Shown one piece after another: positions 45,767 through 56,083 of a DNA stretch of 64,000 nt (its first letter is position 1; each line of letters starts with the position of its first letter). The DNA lies in contig OZ257137.1 in the NCBI GenBank assembly GCA_965279115.1, positions 5,704,001 through 5,768,000 of the forward strand, read 5' to 3'. Below the pieces are notes generated by a model that ran no database searches, had not been told where the DNA came from, and saw only the letters and a program-made list of their open reading frames with translations. The stretch comes from JAEUOS01 sp965279115 (GTDB taxonomy: Bacteria > Pseudomonadota > Gammaproteobacteria > Burkholderiales > JAEUOS01). The position numbers and the translations under genes are program-made.

Positions 45767-46723
45767 CTATTCGGGCTGGAAGTTGGCGGCCTTCAAAAGG
45801 CTGATGCCCTTGGCGAGGTCCGCACGCATGAACTCCACGAACGCGGCCGGGTCGAGGTATCCAGGCACGATCCCGGCGGCGTCGATACGGGCGGCGAACT
45901 CCGGCTGCTTGACACCCTCGGCAATCGCACTGGCCAGACGAGTGGAGATCGCCGGCGGCAATCCTTTCGGGCCCCACACGCCGTACCACGACGCGATGGT
46001 GAGTTCCGGCATGCCGGCCTCGGCGGTGGTGGGGATGTCCGGGTTGACCTTGCTTCGGGTGGAACTCGTGATCGCCAGCCCGCGTACCCGGCCGCCCTTG
46101 GTCTGGGGCAGCAGGGCGGTGGCGGAATCGATCATCAACTGCACGTTGCCGCCCATTACATCGGCCAGGGCCGGCGCCGTGCCCTTGTACGGGACGGCCT
46201 GCAACTTGACACCCGCGATGCGCATGAACTCGAGCGTCCCCAGGTGTCCTGCGGCACCCAGGCCGGAGAGGGCCATGTTGAACCCTGCGGGATTGGCCCG
46301 CACCGCCTTGACCACATCGGCCAGGGTGGTGGCCTCCACCTTGCTCGAAGCGATGATCAGGAGCGGTGCCTGCCCGACACGCCCCAGGGCGGTGAAATCG
46401 TCCAGCGGGTCATACGGCGTAGACTTGACCACGTTCTTGCCCATCAGGAACAGGCTGGCGTTGAAGAGGATGGTATAGCCGTCCGGTTCGGCGCGACGTA
46501 CCTGCTCGCTGCCCACGGTGCCCGATCCGCCGGGGACGTTGGCGACGACCACCGGCACCCCGAGACGATCCGACAGGCGTTCCGCCATGATGCGGCCCAG
46601 CGCATCCGTGCCGCCGCCCGCCGGGTACGGCAGCACCATGCGGATGGGCTTGTTCGGGTAGCCTTGGGCGCTTGCCAGGGCGCAGCCGGCAAGGAGGGCG
46701 ATCGCAACCAGGAGTTTGTGCAT
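45767..46723 (-). CDS. Bug/TctC-family periplasmic binding protein
   Basis: 318 residues. Signal peptide 1-19. YPNKPIRMVLPYPAGGGTDALGRIMAERL is the classic TctC opening, and FVVANVPGGSGTVG-like VVANVPGGSGTVGSEQV follows. Betaproteobacteria carry many such orphan binding proteins for carboxylates and related compounds; no TctAB genes are here. Lies 30 bp after moaA on the same strand and 96 bp before the NMT1-like gene. Confidence 0.93.
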   Translation of the reverse strand: MHKLLVAIALLAGCALASAQGYPNKPIRMVLPYPAGGGTDALGRIMAERLSDRLGVPVVVANVPGGSGTVGSEQVRRAEPDGYTILFNASLFLMGKNVVKSTPYDPLDDFTALGRVGQAPLLIIASSKVEATTLADVVKAVRANPAGFNMALSGLGAAGHLGTLEFMRIAGVKLQAVPYKGTAPALADVMGGNVQLMIDSATALLPQTKGGRVRGLAITSSTRSKVNPDIPTTAEAGMPELTIASWYGVWGPKGLPPAISTRLASAIAEGVKQPEFAARIDAAGIVPGYLDPAAFVEFMRADLAKGISLLKAANFQPE

Positions 46724-46753
46724 GGATTGCCTTTCTTCGATGAAAAGGGCGGG

Positions 46754-47857
<1,104 letters not shown>

Positions 47858-47939
47858 AGGGGATAGGACCTTTCGGGAGGGCCGCCATCATAACAAACGA
47901 CAATCCCCCGCCACCCTGATGCGCCGATACAATCCCCGC

Positions 47940-48404
47940 ATGTCTACTCATTCGGTCATCCTTCAGGTTCGCATGGAGCGGCGCGCGCTTGCGGCCAATC
48001 GCTGGGCCAGCCACCAGTGGGTGGTAGCGGCGCTACTGCCGCAAGACGAACCGGCTGCGACTACCGAGGACGCCAGGCTGTTCGGGCCGTTCGAAGTGCG
48101 ACTGTTTCGTGATGAGGCCGAGGGCTATTTCCTCAACACCTCGAGTGGCCAGCCGCAGGCCTTCGTCATGTGGCGCCTGGGGGATGGCGGTCTCGAGGGG
48201 GATCCGGACGTCCGGTCGGTCACTTTCAGCTACAACGAGGCCGCGCGCCTGATGGATGCGCAGGAGAGGGTGGACACGGTGCCGCTGCCGGCCGAAATGC
48301 GCAATTGGCTGGAGTCCTATGTAGCGGAGCACTACAAGCCCGAACCCAAGAAAAAGCGCGTCAAGGCTTCGTTTCTTGCCCCGCAGGAAAAGGACAAGCT
48401 GTGA
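47940..48404 (+). CDS. DUF3305 family protein of the formate dehydrogenase cluster
   Basis: 154 residues from ATG 47940. VRMERRALAANRWASHQWVVAALLP at the N-terminus and LNTSSGQPQAFVMWRL in the middle match DUF3305, a family seen next to formate dehydrogenase genes in proteobacteria. No catalytic motif is visible. It overlaps the next gene as GTGA. A -10-like TACAAT at 47928-47933 ends only 6 bases before the ATG, so the mRNA may have almost no leader. Confidence 0.85.
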   Translation: MSTHSVILQVRMERRALAANRWASHQWVVAALLPQDEPAATTEDARLFGPFEVRLFRDEAEGYFLNTSSGQPQAFVMWRLGDGGLEGDPDVRSVTFSYNEAARLMDAQERVDTVPLPAEMRNWLESYVAEHYKPEPKKKRVKASFLAPQEKDKL

Positions 48405-49006
48405 CGGCGCCCTTCGACGACCGCGGCGAAAATTTCCTTTCGCGCTGGTCGCGCCGCAAGCGCTCCGAGCCGGAGAGGCGCGAGGCCGAGGACCGCCGTG
48501 TCGACGAGGAACTGGCGGCCGAGCGGGGTATCGCCGAGGCACCGCCTGAAGCCGCGCCTGTCAAAGTACCGGCTGACCTGCCGGCGATCGAGACCCTTAC
48601 AACAGAATCGGATTTCAGCCGCTTCATGCGCCCGGATGTACCGCTGGCCACGCGCACGGCGGCGGTGAAAAAGCTTTTCACCGACCCGCATTTCAACCTG
48701 ATGGACGGGCTCGATATCTATATTGACGACTATACGAAGCCGGACCCGATCCCCGCTGCGATGTTGCGCGACCTGGCCCAGTCGCGCATGCTCAAGCTGT
48801 TCGATGACGAACCGGAGGACAAGGCGGCCGCTGAAGCCCCGCCCGGGGAAGCGTCTGCCCAGGTCGATACCGATGCTGTAGCGCCGGCAATCGAAGCCGG
48901 GCCTGGCGCGCAGGCCGACTCGCCGACCGCCGCCGCATGCGAAACGGTAGCGGCGGAGTCGCTCGAGCCGCAGGGCGTGAAACCGGGCGGGCAGCAAGCC
49001 GCGTAG
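48401..49006 (+). CDS. DUF3306 family protein of the formate dehydrogenase cluster
   Basis: 201 residues from GTG 48401 overlapping the DUF3305 stop. FLSRWSRRKR near the start and FTDPHFNLMDGLDIYIDDYTKPDPIP in the middle are the DUF3306 core. The ends are acidic and Ala/Glu-rich, low-complexity. No function is established; the constant pairing with DUF3305 and formate dehydrogenase suggests a maturation or assembly role. Confidence 0.87.
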   Translation: MTAPFDDRGENFLSRWSRRKRSEPERREAEDRRVDEELAAERGIAEAPPEAAPVKVPADLPAIETLTTESDFSRFMRPDVPLATRTAAVKKLFTDPHFNLMDGLDIYIDDYTKPDPIPAAMLRDLAQSRMLKLFDDEPEDKAAAEAPPGEASAQVDTDAVAPAIEAGPGAQADSPTAAACETVAAESLEPQGVKPGGQQAA

Positions 49007-49054
49007 CGCGAACCACCCTGTGACGCGCGTGGTCTCTTCGCGCAAGCGTCAACC

Positions 49055-49060
49055 TATAAT
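49055..49060 (+). promoter_or_regulatory. candidate -10 box before the polyferredoxin gene
   Basis: A perfect TATAAT with no good -35 at 16-18 bases. It would start transcription near 49067 and argues for the GTG 49101 start of the polyferredoxin gene rather than an ATG at 49020. Confidence 0.4.
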
Positions 49061-49100
49061 CCGCACGCAATTTTTTGCCTCGATCTGGGACGCAATCAAA

Positions 49101-51206
49101 GTGGCCAACTGCCTAGTCTGCAACTGCAATCGCACCATGCCGCTGGAGGGTGCTGCGCTAGCCGCAGCGCTCGGCTCGCCGCAACCTCTCAAGGTGCACC
49201 GGGAACTTTGCGGTGCGGAGCAGCAGGCGTTCGAAGCCGCCCTTGCGGCGGCAGCCGGCGATGTTGCAACCCTGACCGTCGCCTGTACCCAGGAAGCCCC
49301 GCTTTTCAGCGAACTTGCCGCCAGTTCACCGCACCGCGAAGTGCCGTTGCGTTTTGTGAACATCCGCGAGGCGGCGGGCTGGTCATCCGAGGCACGCCAG
49401 GCCACGCCGAAAATGGCCGCCCTGATCGCCATGGCGCAACTGCCGCCGCCGGAACCGGTGGACGGCGTCAGCTTCAAGTCTCAAGGCACGACCCTGATCG
49501 TCGGCGACGGCGCAACCGCGCTGGCCTGGGCCGAGCGCCTGGCAGACAAGCTGGATGTTTGCGTGCTCATGACCAGAACGGGCAGGGGCGCGGCGATGCC
49601 CGCAACCCGGCGCTACCCGGTCCTGTCGGGCAAGTTGACCGGGCTGAAGGGCTGGCTCGGCCAGTTCGAAGCCGAATGGCAAACCGACAACCCGATCGAC
49701 CTGGCGAAATGCACGCACTGCAATGCCTGCGTCGAGGCCTGCCCGGAGGGCGCGATCGGGCCCGACTTCCAGGTCGATACCGACCTATGTCGTTCCCATC
49801 GCGCCTGCGTCACGGCCTGCGGCGACACCGCCGCCATCGACTTCGCGCGCGTGGCCACAGCCCAGCGCGAGACCTTCGACATGGTGCTCGACTTGTCGCG
49901 CACGCCAGCCATCGCCCTGCACCAGCCGCCGCAGGGCTATTTCGCGCCCGGCGCTGATCCGCTGGACCAGGCGCTGGCTGCTGCCGAGATGGCATCGATG
50001 ATCGGCGAATTCGAAAAGCCGCGATTCTTCTCCTACAACCCGCGCACCTGCGCCCACAGCCGGTCTGCCAAGCAGGGTTGCAACCGCTGCATCGATGTCT
50101 GCTCCACGGCCGCGATCTCGGCCGACGGCGATCACGTCAAGGTGGAGCCGCACCTGTGCATGGGCTGCGGGGCGTGTTCCACGGTATGTCCGTCCGGCGC
50201 GATGTCCTACGCCTATCCGGCGGTGACCGAGGTCGGGCTGCGCCTCAAGACCCTGCTGAAGACCTTCAACGGCGCCGGCGGGCGCAACGGCCTGGTGCTG
50301 ATTCATGATCAATCCGGTGCGCGGCTGATCGAGCAGTGCGCCCGGCCAACGGGCAAGGCTGGCAGCGGACGCGGATTGCCGGCGCGGGTTTTGCCGCTGC
50401 CTGTCCATCACGTGGCGGCAGCCGGCATCGACCTGTGGCTCGCGGCGCTTGCCTATGGCGCAAGCGGGGTGCACGTGCTGTTAAGTGGTGCGGAGGCTCC
50501 GGAATATGCCGAAGCATTGCGCCGGCAGGCGACAATTGCGCAGGCGATTTTGACCGGGCTCGGCTATGAGGGGGCGCATGTCGATGTGATCGATGGTGCG
50601 GCAGACAACTGGAGGGAGGCGCTGTGGACGAGTCCGCCGGCGCAGGCGGTGACGCGTGCCGCGACCTTCAACGTGGCGACCGGCAAGCGCCAGACCCTGG
50701 AGTTCGCGATCGACCATCTGGCGGCGCATGCACCGAAACCGGCCAGCATGATCGGCTTGCCGGCGGGCGCGCCATTCGGCGCGCTTGAGGTCAACCGGGA
50801 TACCTGCACCCTGTGCCTTTCCTGCGTGGGCGCCTGTCCGGCCTCGGCCTTGTCGGACAACGCGGAAACGCCGCAGTTGCGATTCCTGGAACGTAACTGC
50901 GTGCAATGCGGGCTGTGTGTCTCCACCTGCCCGGAGAAGGCCATCACGATGGTTGCGCGGTTGAACCTTGATGATGCCGCGCGAAAACCCCAGGTGCTCA
51001 ACGAGGCGGAACCGTTCAACTGTGTGCGTTGCAGCAAGCCATTCGGCACCCGCCAGATGATAGACAACATGACGGCGCGGCTGTCGGCCCATTCGATGTT
51101 TTCCGGCGGCGTGGCACTGCGCCGGCTGCAAATGTGCGCGGATTGCCGGGTCGTCGACATGATGGAGAATCCGGCCGAGGCCACCATCCATGACGTTCGC
51201 AAATGA
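49101..51206 (+). CDS. large multi-cluster ferredoxin of the formate dehydrogenase operon
   Basis: 701 residues from GTG 49101. The opening VANCLVCNCNRTMPL is where family members usually begin. It has many [4Fe-4S] motifs: CTHCNACVEACP (about 203), CMGCGACSTVCP (about 353), CTLCLSCVGACP (about 570) and CVQCGLCVSTCP (about 608), plus irregular Cys groups (CAHSRSAKQGCNRCIDVCS; CVRC...CADC). It is cytoplasmic and likely an electron hub or maturation factor linked to formate oxidation; the partner is unknown. Overlaps the TorD-like gene as ATGA. Confidence 0.88.
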   Translation: MANCLVCNCNRTMPLEGAALAAALGSPQPLKVHRELCGAEQQAFEAALAAAAGDVATLTVACTQEAPLFSELAASSPHREVPLRFVNIREAAGWSSEARQATPKMAALIAMAQLPPPEPVDGVSFKSQGTTLIVGDGATALAWAERLADKLDVCVLMTRTGRGAAMPATRRYPVLSGKLTGLKGWLGQFEAEWQTDNPIDLAKCTHCNACVEACPEGAIGPDFQVDTDLCRSHRACVTACGDTAAIDFARVATAQRETFDMVLDLSRTPAIALHQPPQGYFAPGADPLDQALAAAEMASMIGEFEKPRFFSYNPRTCAHSRSAKQGCNRCIDVCSTAAISADGDHVKVEPHLCMGCGACSTVCPSGAMSYAYPAVTEVGLRLKTLLKTFNGAGGRNGLVLIHDQSGARLIEQCARPTGKAGSGRGLPARVLPLPVHHVAAAGIDLWLAALAYGASGVHVLLSGAEAPEYAEALRRQATIAQAILTGLGYEGAHVDVIDGAADNWREALWTSPPAQAVTRAATFNVATGKRQTLEFAIDHLAAHAPKPASMIGLPAGAPFGALEVNRDTCTLCLSCVGACPASALSDNAETPQLRFLERNCVQCGLCVSTCPEKAITMVARLNLDDAARKPQVLNEAEPFNCVRCSKPFGTRQMIDNMTARLSAHSMFSGGVALRRLQMCADCRVVDMMENPAEATIHDVRK

Positions 51207-51826
51207 GCGCGCCTGATCACTCCGACAGCAACGCAGCGCTTGCGCCGGAAGATGCGCTGCGGGCCGAGCTTTACGGATTGCTCGCGCATCTGTTCGCCGC
51301 CGGACCGGGCGACGAACTGCTGAAATCGGTCGCTGCATCGCCGGTTGAGCTTGGCGCGGAAGGCGACCTGCTTGGCAGCGCATGGCGTGGTCTCAAGGCA
51401 GCCGCGGAGAGGGCCGATGGCGCCGCCCTGGAGGTCGAGCATGCGGAACTGTTCGTCGGCACGGGCAAAGCCAGGGTTTCGATTTATGCTTCCCACTACC
51501 TTTCGGATACCTGGAAGGAACACACCCTGGTGGAACTGCGGGATGAATTGGCGTCGCTCGGCCTGGCGCGCCACGCGGGGGTGACGCAACCCGAGGACCA
51601 TCTCGCCGCCTTGCTCGACGTGATGCGCCATCTGGCCATGCGCGGCGATGGTGGCAACGGGGTGGACGCGCAACGGCGCTTTTTCGAGCGTTATCTAGGC
51701 CCCTGGTACATGCGCTTCGGCGGGGACGTTGGTGGCGTTTCCGACGCGATGTTCTATTGCGCCGCAGCAAAAATGCTGGTGGCATTTTGCGATGTGGAGC
51801 AGCAGGCATTCAAGCTGGAACACTAG
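51203..51826 (+). CDS. TorD/DmsD-like molybdoenzyme chaperone
   Basis: 207 residues, all helical. The N-terminal RAELYGLLAHLFAAGP and the HAELFVG...ISIYASHYL-like segment (HAELFVGTGKARVSIYASHYL begins with the TorD motif) match the TorD superfamily. DHLAALLDVMRHLA is the second conserved helix. It should bind the Tat signal of FdhA during cofactor loading. The 144-bp gap after it (51827-51970) is AT-richer than its surroundings and holds a possible -10 TATACT (51849) for the downstream genes. Confidence 0.87.
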   Translation: MSAPDHSDSNAALAPEDALRAELYGLLAHLFAAGPGDELLKSVAASPVELGAEGDLLGSAWRGLKAAAERADGAALEVEHAELFVGTGKARVSIYASHYLSDTWKEHTLVELRDELASLGLARHAGVTQPEDHLAALLDVMRHLAMRGDGGNGVDAQRRFFERYLGPWYMRFGGDVGGVSDAMFYCAAAKMLVAFCDVEQQAFKLEH

Positions 51827-51970
51827 TGCACTAGGGCAGCCTATGCATATATACTCATAAGTTGAAGGCATTTGATGCAATAAGAAGGTCTGCCCGGTTG
51901 TTTTGTAGCATGCGGCTCGCCGCGTGCAATGCGGAGCGGACCGATCGGTTGACAACAAGGAGACGTATCC

Positions 51971-52171
51971 ATGTCCAAGACCCCACTCGGCAATCGCCGA
52001 CAATTCCTGCTCGGCGCGGGCGCCGCATCGGTCGCCACTGCAGCCGCAGTAGTCTCGACTGTCAAGCCTGCCGCCGTGGTCAAGCCCGGCGCGAAAGCCG
52101 GGGGCCGCGACGGCCGCGGCTATGAGCTGACCGAGCACATCCGCAACTACTACCGCACCACCGCAGTCTGA
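51971..52171 (+). CDS. small Tat-signal protein of the formate dehydrogenase region
   Basis: 66 residues; AAGGAGACG precedes the start. A twin-arginine signal (NRRQFLLGAG) is followed by a short tail GYELTEHIRNYYRTTAV, conserved in the family named for formate-dehydrogenase-region Tat targets. It lies 14 bases before fdhA. It may help assembly or anchoring of the exported dehydrogenase; the role is not established. Confidence 0.9.
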   Translation: MSKTPLGNRRQFLLGAGAASVATAAAVVSTVKPAAVVKPGAKAGGRDGRGYELTEHIRNYYRTTAV

Positions 52172-52185
52172 CCCGGAGGCAAGCC

Positions 52186-55146
52186 ATGCTGCTCACTCGC
52201 AAATCCGCCGGCGAGAGGAACTCTCGCGGCCTGTTGTCACGCACCTCCGGGGCCGCCCCCGCCTTGAAGGCGCTGGACCGGCGCGCGTTCCTGCGCAACT
52301 CGGGGTTGGGCCTCGGTGCCGGCGCGGTGGCGCCGCATTTGGGCTTCGCCATGATCGGGGAAGCCCAGGCGCAGGACGCGAAGTCCGCCAAGAAGGTGGA
52401 GATCAAACGCACCGTCTGCACCCACTGTTCGGTGGGGTGCGCGATCGATGCGGTGGTCGAGAACGGTGTATGGACACGCCAGGAACCGGTGTTCGATTCC
52501 CCCATCAATCTTGGCGCGCACTGCGCCAAGGGGGCGGCGATCCGCGAGCACGGCATGACCGAGCATTCGCACCGGCTCAAGCAGCCGATGAAGCTCGATG
52601 TCAAGACCGGCAAGTACCGGCCGATCAGCTGGGAAACCGCATTCTCGGAAATCAGCGACAAGTTGAAGGCGATCAAGAAGGAGCACACCGCCGATTCCGT
52701 GTTCTTCGTCGGCTCTTCCAAGCACAACAACGAGCAGGCCTACTTGTTGCGCAAGTGGGTATCGCTCTACGGCACCAACAATACCGACCACCAGGCTCGC
52801 ATCTGCCACTCCACCACGGTGGCCGGCGTGGCCAACACCTGGGGCTACGGTGCGATGACCAATTCGTACAACGACATGCAGAACACCAAGTGCATGTTGT
52901 ACATCGGCTCCAACGCGGCCGAGGCGCATCCGGTGTCGATGATGCACGCCCTGCATGCCCGCGAGACCGGCGCGAAGATGATCGTGGTCGACCCGCGCTT
53001 CACCCGCACCGCCGCCAAGGCCGACGAGTACGTGCGCATCCGCTCGGGCTCGGATATCGCGTTCCTGTTCGGCCTGCTCCATGTGATTTTCAAGAACGGC
53101 TGGGAAGACAAGAAGTACATCAACGACCGCGTCTACGGCATGGAGAAGGTGCGCGAGGACGTGATGGCCAAGTGGGACCCCAAGGCCGTCCAGGAAGTCA
53201 CCGGCGTCACCCCCGAGCAACTGGAAAAGGTCGCCGAGATGATGGCCAAGGCCAAGCCCGCCACCATCGTCTGGTGCATGGGCCAGACCCAGCACACCAT
53301 CGGCAACGCCATGGTGCGTGCCTCCTGCATCCTGCAGCTCGCCCTGGGCAACATCGGCATCTCCGGCGGTGGCGCCAACATCTTCCGCGGCCATGACAAC
53401 GTGCAGGGTGCGACCGACGTCGGCCCCAACCCGGACTCGTTGCCCGGCTACTATGGTCTGGCGACGGGCTCCTGGAAGCACTGGGCGCGGGTGTGGAACG
53501 TCGACTACGACTGGCTCAAGGGCCAGTTCGCCTCGCAAGGCATGATGGAGAAATCCGGCACCACCGTTTCGCGCTGGGTCGATGCCGTTCTCGAGGCCGA
53601 CGACAAGCTCGACCAGGAGAAGGCCGTCAAGGCGATGTTCTACTGGGGCCACGCGCCGAACTCCCAGACCCGTGGCCTGGACATGAAGAAGGCCATGGAC
53701 AAGCTCGAGATGATGGTCGTGATCGACCCTTATCCGAGCGCCTCGGCCGCGATGATCGCCATGCCGTCGGAGACGCGCAATCCGAACCAGGTGGTGTACC
53801 TGCTGCCGGCGGCCACGCAGATGGAATGCGCCGGGTCTGCCACCGCCTCGAACCGCTCCATCCAGTGGCGCGAGAAGGTCGTCGACCCGTTGTTCGAGTC
53901 GCTTACCGATCACGCCATCATGTACGAGTTCGCCAAGCGGCTCGGCTTCGCCGACCAGCTGGTGGGCAAGAAGGACGGCAAGCAGAACATCGCCGTGGTC
54001 AAGACCGCCAATGGCAAGTTCGAGGAGCCGGTGGTCGAGGACATCCTGCGCGAGATCAATCGCGGCTGCTTCACCATCGGCTACACCGGCCAGTCGCCGG
54101 AGCGCCTCAAGCTGCACATGAAGAACATGCACACCTTCGACGTCAAGACCCTGCGCGCCAAGGGCGGGCCGTGCGACGGCGAATTCTTCGGCCTGCCGTG
54201 GCCGTGCTATGGCACGCCCGAGATGAAGCACCCGGGGTCGCCCAACCTGTACGACACCTCCAAGCACGTGATGGACGGCGGCGGCAACTTCCGGGCGAAC
54301 TTCGGCGTGGAGCGCGAGGGCGTTTCCCTGCTGGCCGAGGACGGCTCGCACTCAAAGGGCGCGGACATTCCGACCGGGTATCCCGAGCTGGACCATGTGC
54401 TGCTCAAGAAACTCGGCTGGTGGGATGAGTTGACCGACGCCGAGAAGAAAGAAGCCGAAGGCAAGAACTGGAAGACAGATTTGTCTGGCGGACAGATCCG
54501 CGTGTTCATGAAGAACCATGGCTGCCACCCGTTCGGCAACGCCAAGGCGCGCGCGGTGGTCTGGAACTTCCCGGACGGCGTGCCGCAGCACCGCGAGGCC
54601 TTGTACTCGACACGGCCGGACATGGTCGCCAAGTACCCGACCCACGACGATGTCAAGACCTTCTGGCGCGTACCCACCTTGTTCAAGTCGGTGCAGCAGA
54701 AAGCGATTGCCGACAAGACCTACGAAAAGTTCCCGCTGGTGCTTACCTCCGGCCGGCTGGTCGAATACGAAGGTGGCGGCGAGGAAACCCGCTCCAATCC
54801 CTGGCTGGCCGAACTGCAGCAGGAAAACTTCATCGAGATCAACCCCAAGGCCGCCAACGACCGCAACATCCGCAACGGCGACATGGTGTGGGTGAAATCC
54901 CCGACCGGCGCCCAGATCAAGGTCAAGGCGATGGTGACCGAGCGGGTGGATTCCGGCACCTGCTTCATCCCGTTCCATTTTTCAGGGTGGTGGCAAGGCA
55001 AGGACATGAAGGCCTTCTACCCCGAAGGCGCCGAGCCGATCGTGCGCGGGGAGGCCGTCAATACGGCGACCACCTACGGCTACGACCGGGTGACCATGAT
55101 GCAGGAAACCAAGACGACGATCTGCAACGTCGAAAAAGCGGTCTGA
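52186..55146 (+). CDS. fdhA: formate dehydrogenase major subunit
   Basis: 986 residues. A twin-arginine signal (DRRAFLRNSG, about 31-40) after an unusually long N-region shows export. The [4Fe-4S] site is CTHCSVGC with a distal Cys in GAHCAKGA. The Mo ligand is Cys207 in ARICHST, where E. coli FdnG has selenocysteine, so no in-frame UGA is needed. The rest is a complete bis-MGD oxidoreductase with the C-terminal dinucleotide-binding domain. It oxidises formate to CO2 at the periplasmic face, passing electrons to FdhB and FdhC. Confidence 0.95.
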   Translation: MLLTRKSAGERNSRGLLSRTSGAAPALKALDRRAFLRNSGLGLGAGAVAPHLGFAMIGEAQAQDAKSAKKVEIKRTVCTHCSVGCAIDAVVENGVWTRQEPVFDSPINLGAHCAKGAAIREHGMTEHSHRLKQPMKLDVKTGKYRPISWETAFSEISDKLKAIKKEHTADSVFFVGSSKHNNEQAYLLRKWVSLYGTNNTDHQARICHSTTVAGVANTWGYGAMTNSYNDMQNTKCMLYIGSNAAEAHPVSMMHALHARETGAKMIVVDPRFTRTAAKADEYVRIRSGSDIAFLFGLLHVIFKNGWEDKKYINDRVYGMEKVREDVMAKWDPKAVQEVTGVTPEQLEKVAEMMAKAKPATIVWCMGQTQHTIGNAMVRASCILQLALGNIGISGGGANIFRGHDNVQGATDVGPNPDSLPGYYGLATGSWKHWARVWNVDYDWLKGQFASQGMMEKSGTTVSRWVDAVLEADDKLDQEKAVKAMFYWGHAPNSQTRGLDMKKAMDKLEMMVVIDPYPSASAAMIAMPSETRNPNQVVYLLPAATQMECAGSATASNRSIQWREKVVDPLFESLTDHAIMYEFAKRLGFADQLVGKKDGKQNIAVVKTANGKFEEPVVEDILREINRGCFTIGYTGQSPERLKLHMKNMHTFDVKTLRAKGGPCDGEFFGLPWPCYGTPEMKHPGSPNLYDTSKHVMDGGGNFRANFGVEREGVSLLAEDGSHSKGADIPTGYPELDHVLLKKLGWWDELTDAEKKEAEGKNWKTDLSGGQIRVFMKNHGCHPFGNAKARAVVWNFPDGVPQHREALYSTRPDMVAKYPTHDDVKTFWRVPTLFKSVQQKAIADKTYEKFPLVLTSGRLVEYEGGGEETRSNPWLAELQQENFIEINPKAANDRNIRNGDMVWVKSPTGAQIKVKAMVTERVDSGTCFIPFHFSGWWQGKDMKAFYPEGAEPIVRGEAVNTATTYGYDRVTMMQETKTTICNVEKAV

Positions 55147-55161
55147 CGAGGAGACATCGAC

Positions 55162-55803
55162 ATGGCAAGAATGAAATTTTTGTGCGATGCCGAGCGCTGC
55201 ATCGAGTGCAATGGCTGCGTGACCGCCTGCAAGCAGGAGCACGAAGTGCCGTGGGGCGTGAACCGCCGCCGCGTGGTCACCATCAACGACGGCGTACCGG
55301 GTGAGAAGTCCATTTCGGTGGCCTGCATGCACTGTTCGGACGCGCCGTGCATGGCGGTCTGTCCGGTGGATTGTTTCTACAAGACCGAAGAAGGCGTGGT
55401 CCTGCACGACAAGGACCTGTGCATCGGCTGCGGCTACTGCTTCTACGCCTGTCCTTTCGGCGCGCCGCAGTTTCCGCAGGCAGGCGCGTTCGGCCTGCGC
55501 GGCAAGATGGACAAGTGCACCTTCTGTGCCGGCGGCCCCGAGAAGGATCATTCCGAAGACGAATGGAAGAAGTACGGGCGCAACCGGCTCGCCGAAGGCA
55601 AATTGCCGGCCTGCGCCGAAATGTGCTCGACCAAGGCGCTGCTGGGCGGCGACGGCGACATCGTGGCCGACATCTACCGCAACCGGGTGTTGAAGCGCGG
55701 TCGGGGTGCCGAGGTATGGGGCTGGAGTTCGGCCTACGGCGCGCCGCAGGGTGGCGGGCAGGCACCTGCCGCGGCACCGGCACCGGCGCCCGCCAAGTCC
55801 TGA
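55162..55803 (+). CDS. fdhB: formate dehydrogenase iron-sulfur subunit
   Basis: 213 residues; GAGGAGACATCGAC precedes the start. Four [4Fe-4S] groups: CIECNGC, CMHCSDAPCMAVCP, CIGCGYCFYACP and CTFCAG with CAEMC. Unlike E. coli FdnH it has no C-terminal membrane helix; it ends in an Ala/Pro-rich tail (about 195-213). It relays electrons from FdhA to the cytochrome b subunit. Lies 15 bases after fdhA. Confidence 0.95.
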   Translation: MARMKFLCDAERCIECNGCVTACKQEHEVPWGVNRRRVVTINDGVPGEKSISVACMHCSDAPCMAVCPVDCFYKTEEGVVLHDKDLCIGCGYCFYACPFGAPQFPQAGAFGLRGKMDKCTFCAGGPEKDHSEDEWKKYGRNRLAEGKLPACAEMCSTKALLGGDGDIVADIYRNRVLKRGRGAEVWGWSSAYGAPQGGGQAPAAAPAPAPAKS

Positions 55804-55814
55804 AGGGGCTCGAG

Positions 55815-56078
55815 ATGCGAACCACTCACTCGGCATCCCTTGCGGCCCTGGCAGCTTGCGCGTTCCTCGGCGGTTGCGGCGAATCGGGCCAGACCATGGG
55901 ACAGGCCACCACATACAAGCAGGGCAAGTACCAGGGCAAGCCGGACACGCGGCCTTACGAAAACGCGCCCGGAGCCTTTTCCCAGGGAGCGCAGTGGAAC
56001 GCCGGCGACAAGACCGGCTGGGAGAACGCCATCAAGCGCCGCCAACAAGGCCAGAACGAGTACGTGAAGGCTGAATAG
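55815..56078 (+). CDS. small lipoprotein in the formate dehydrogenase operon
   Basis: 87 residues from ATG 55815, behind AGGGGCTCGAG. A lipobox LGGC (about 17-20) follows a hydrophobic stretch, so it is probably a lipoprotein with a mature part of about 68 residues rich in Gly, Gln, Lys and Tyr (TTYKQGKYQGKPDTRPYENAP). I know no named family. It lies between fdhB and fdhC, 11 and 5 bases from them, so a structural or assembly role in the exported complex is likely. Confidence 0.8.
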   Translation: MRTTHSASLAALAACAFLGGCGESGQTMGQATTYKQGKYQGKPDTRPYENAPGAFSQGAQWNAGDKTGWENAIKRRQQGQNEYVKAE

Positions 56079-56083
56079 GGGGC

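Noticed and set aside
49020..49100. N-terminal extension of the polyferredoxin from ATG 49020
   Set aside because: The 27 extra residues are Arg-rich and unlike the family start, and a TATAAT at 49055 would lie inside the coding part.
51823..51834. Perfect 12-bp palindrome CTAGTGCACTAG at the end of the TorD-like gene
   Set aside because: It overlaps the stop codon, has no spacer for a loop and no U-run, and no second copy was noticed; probably chance.
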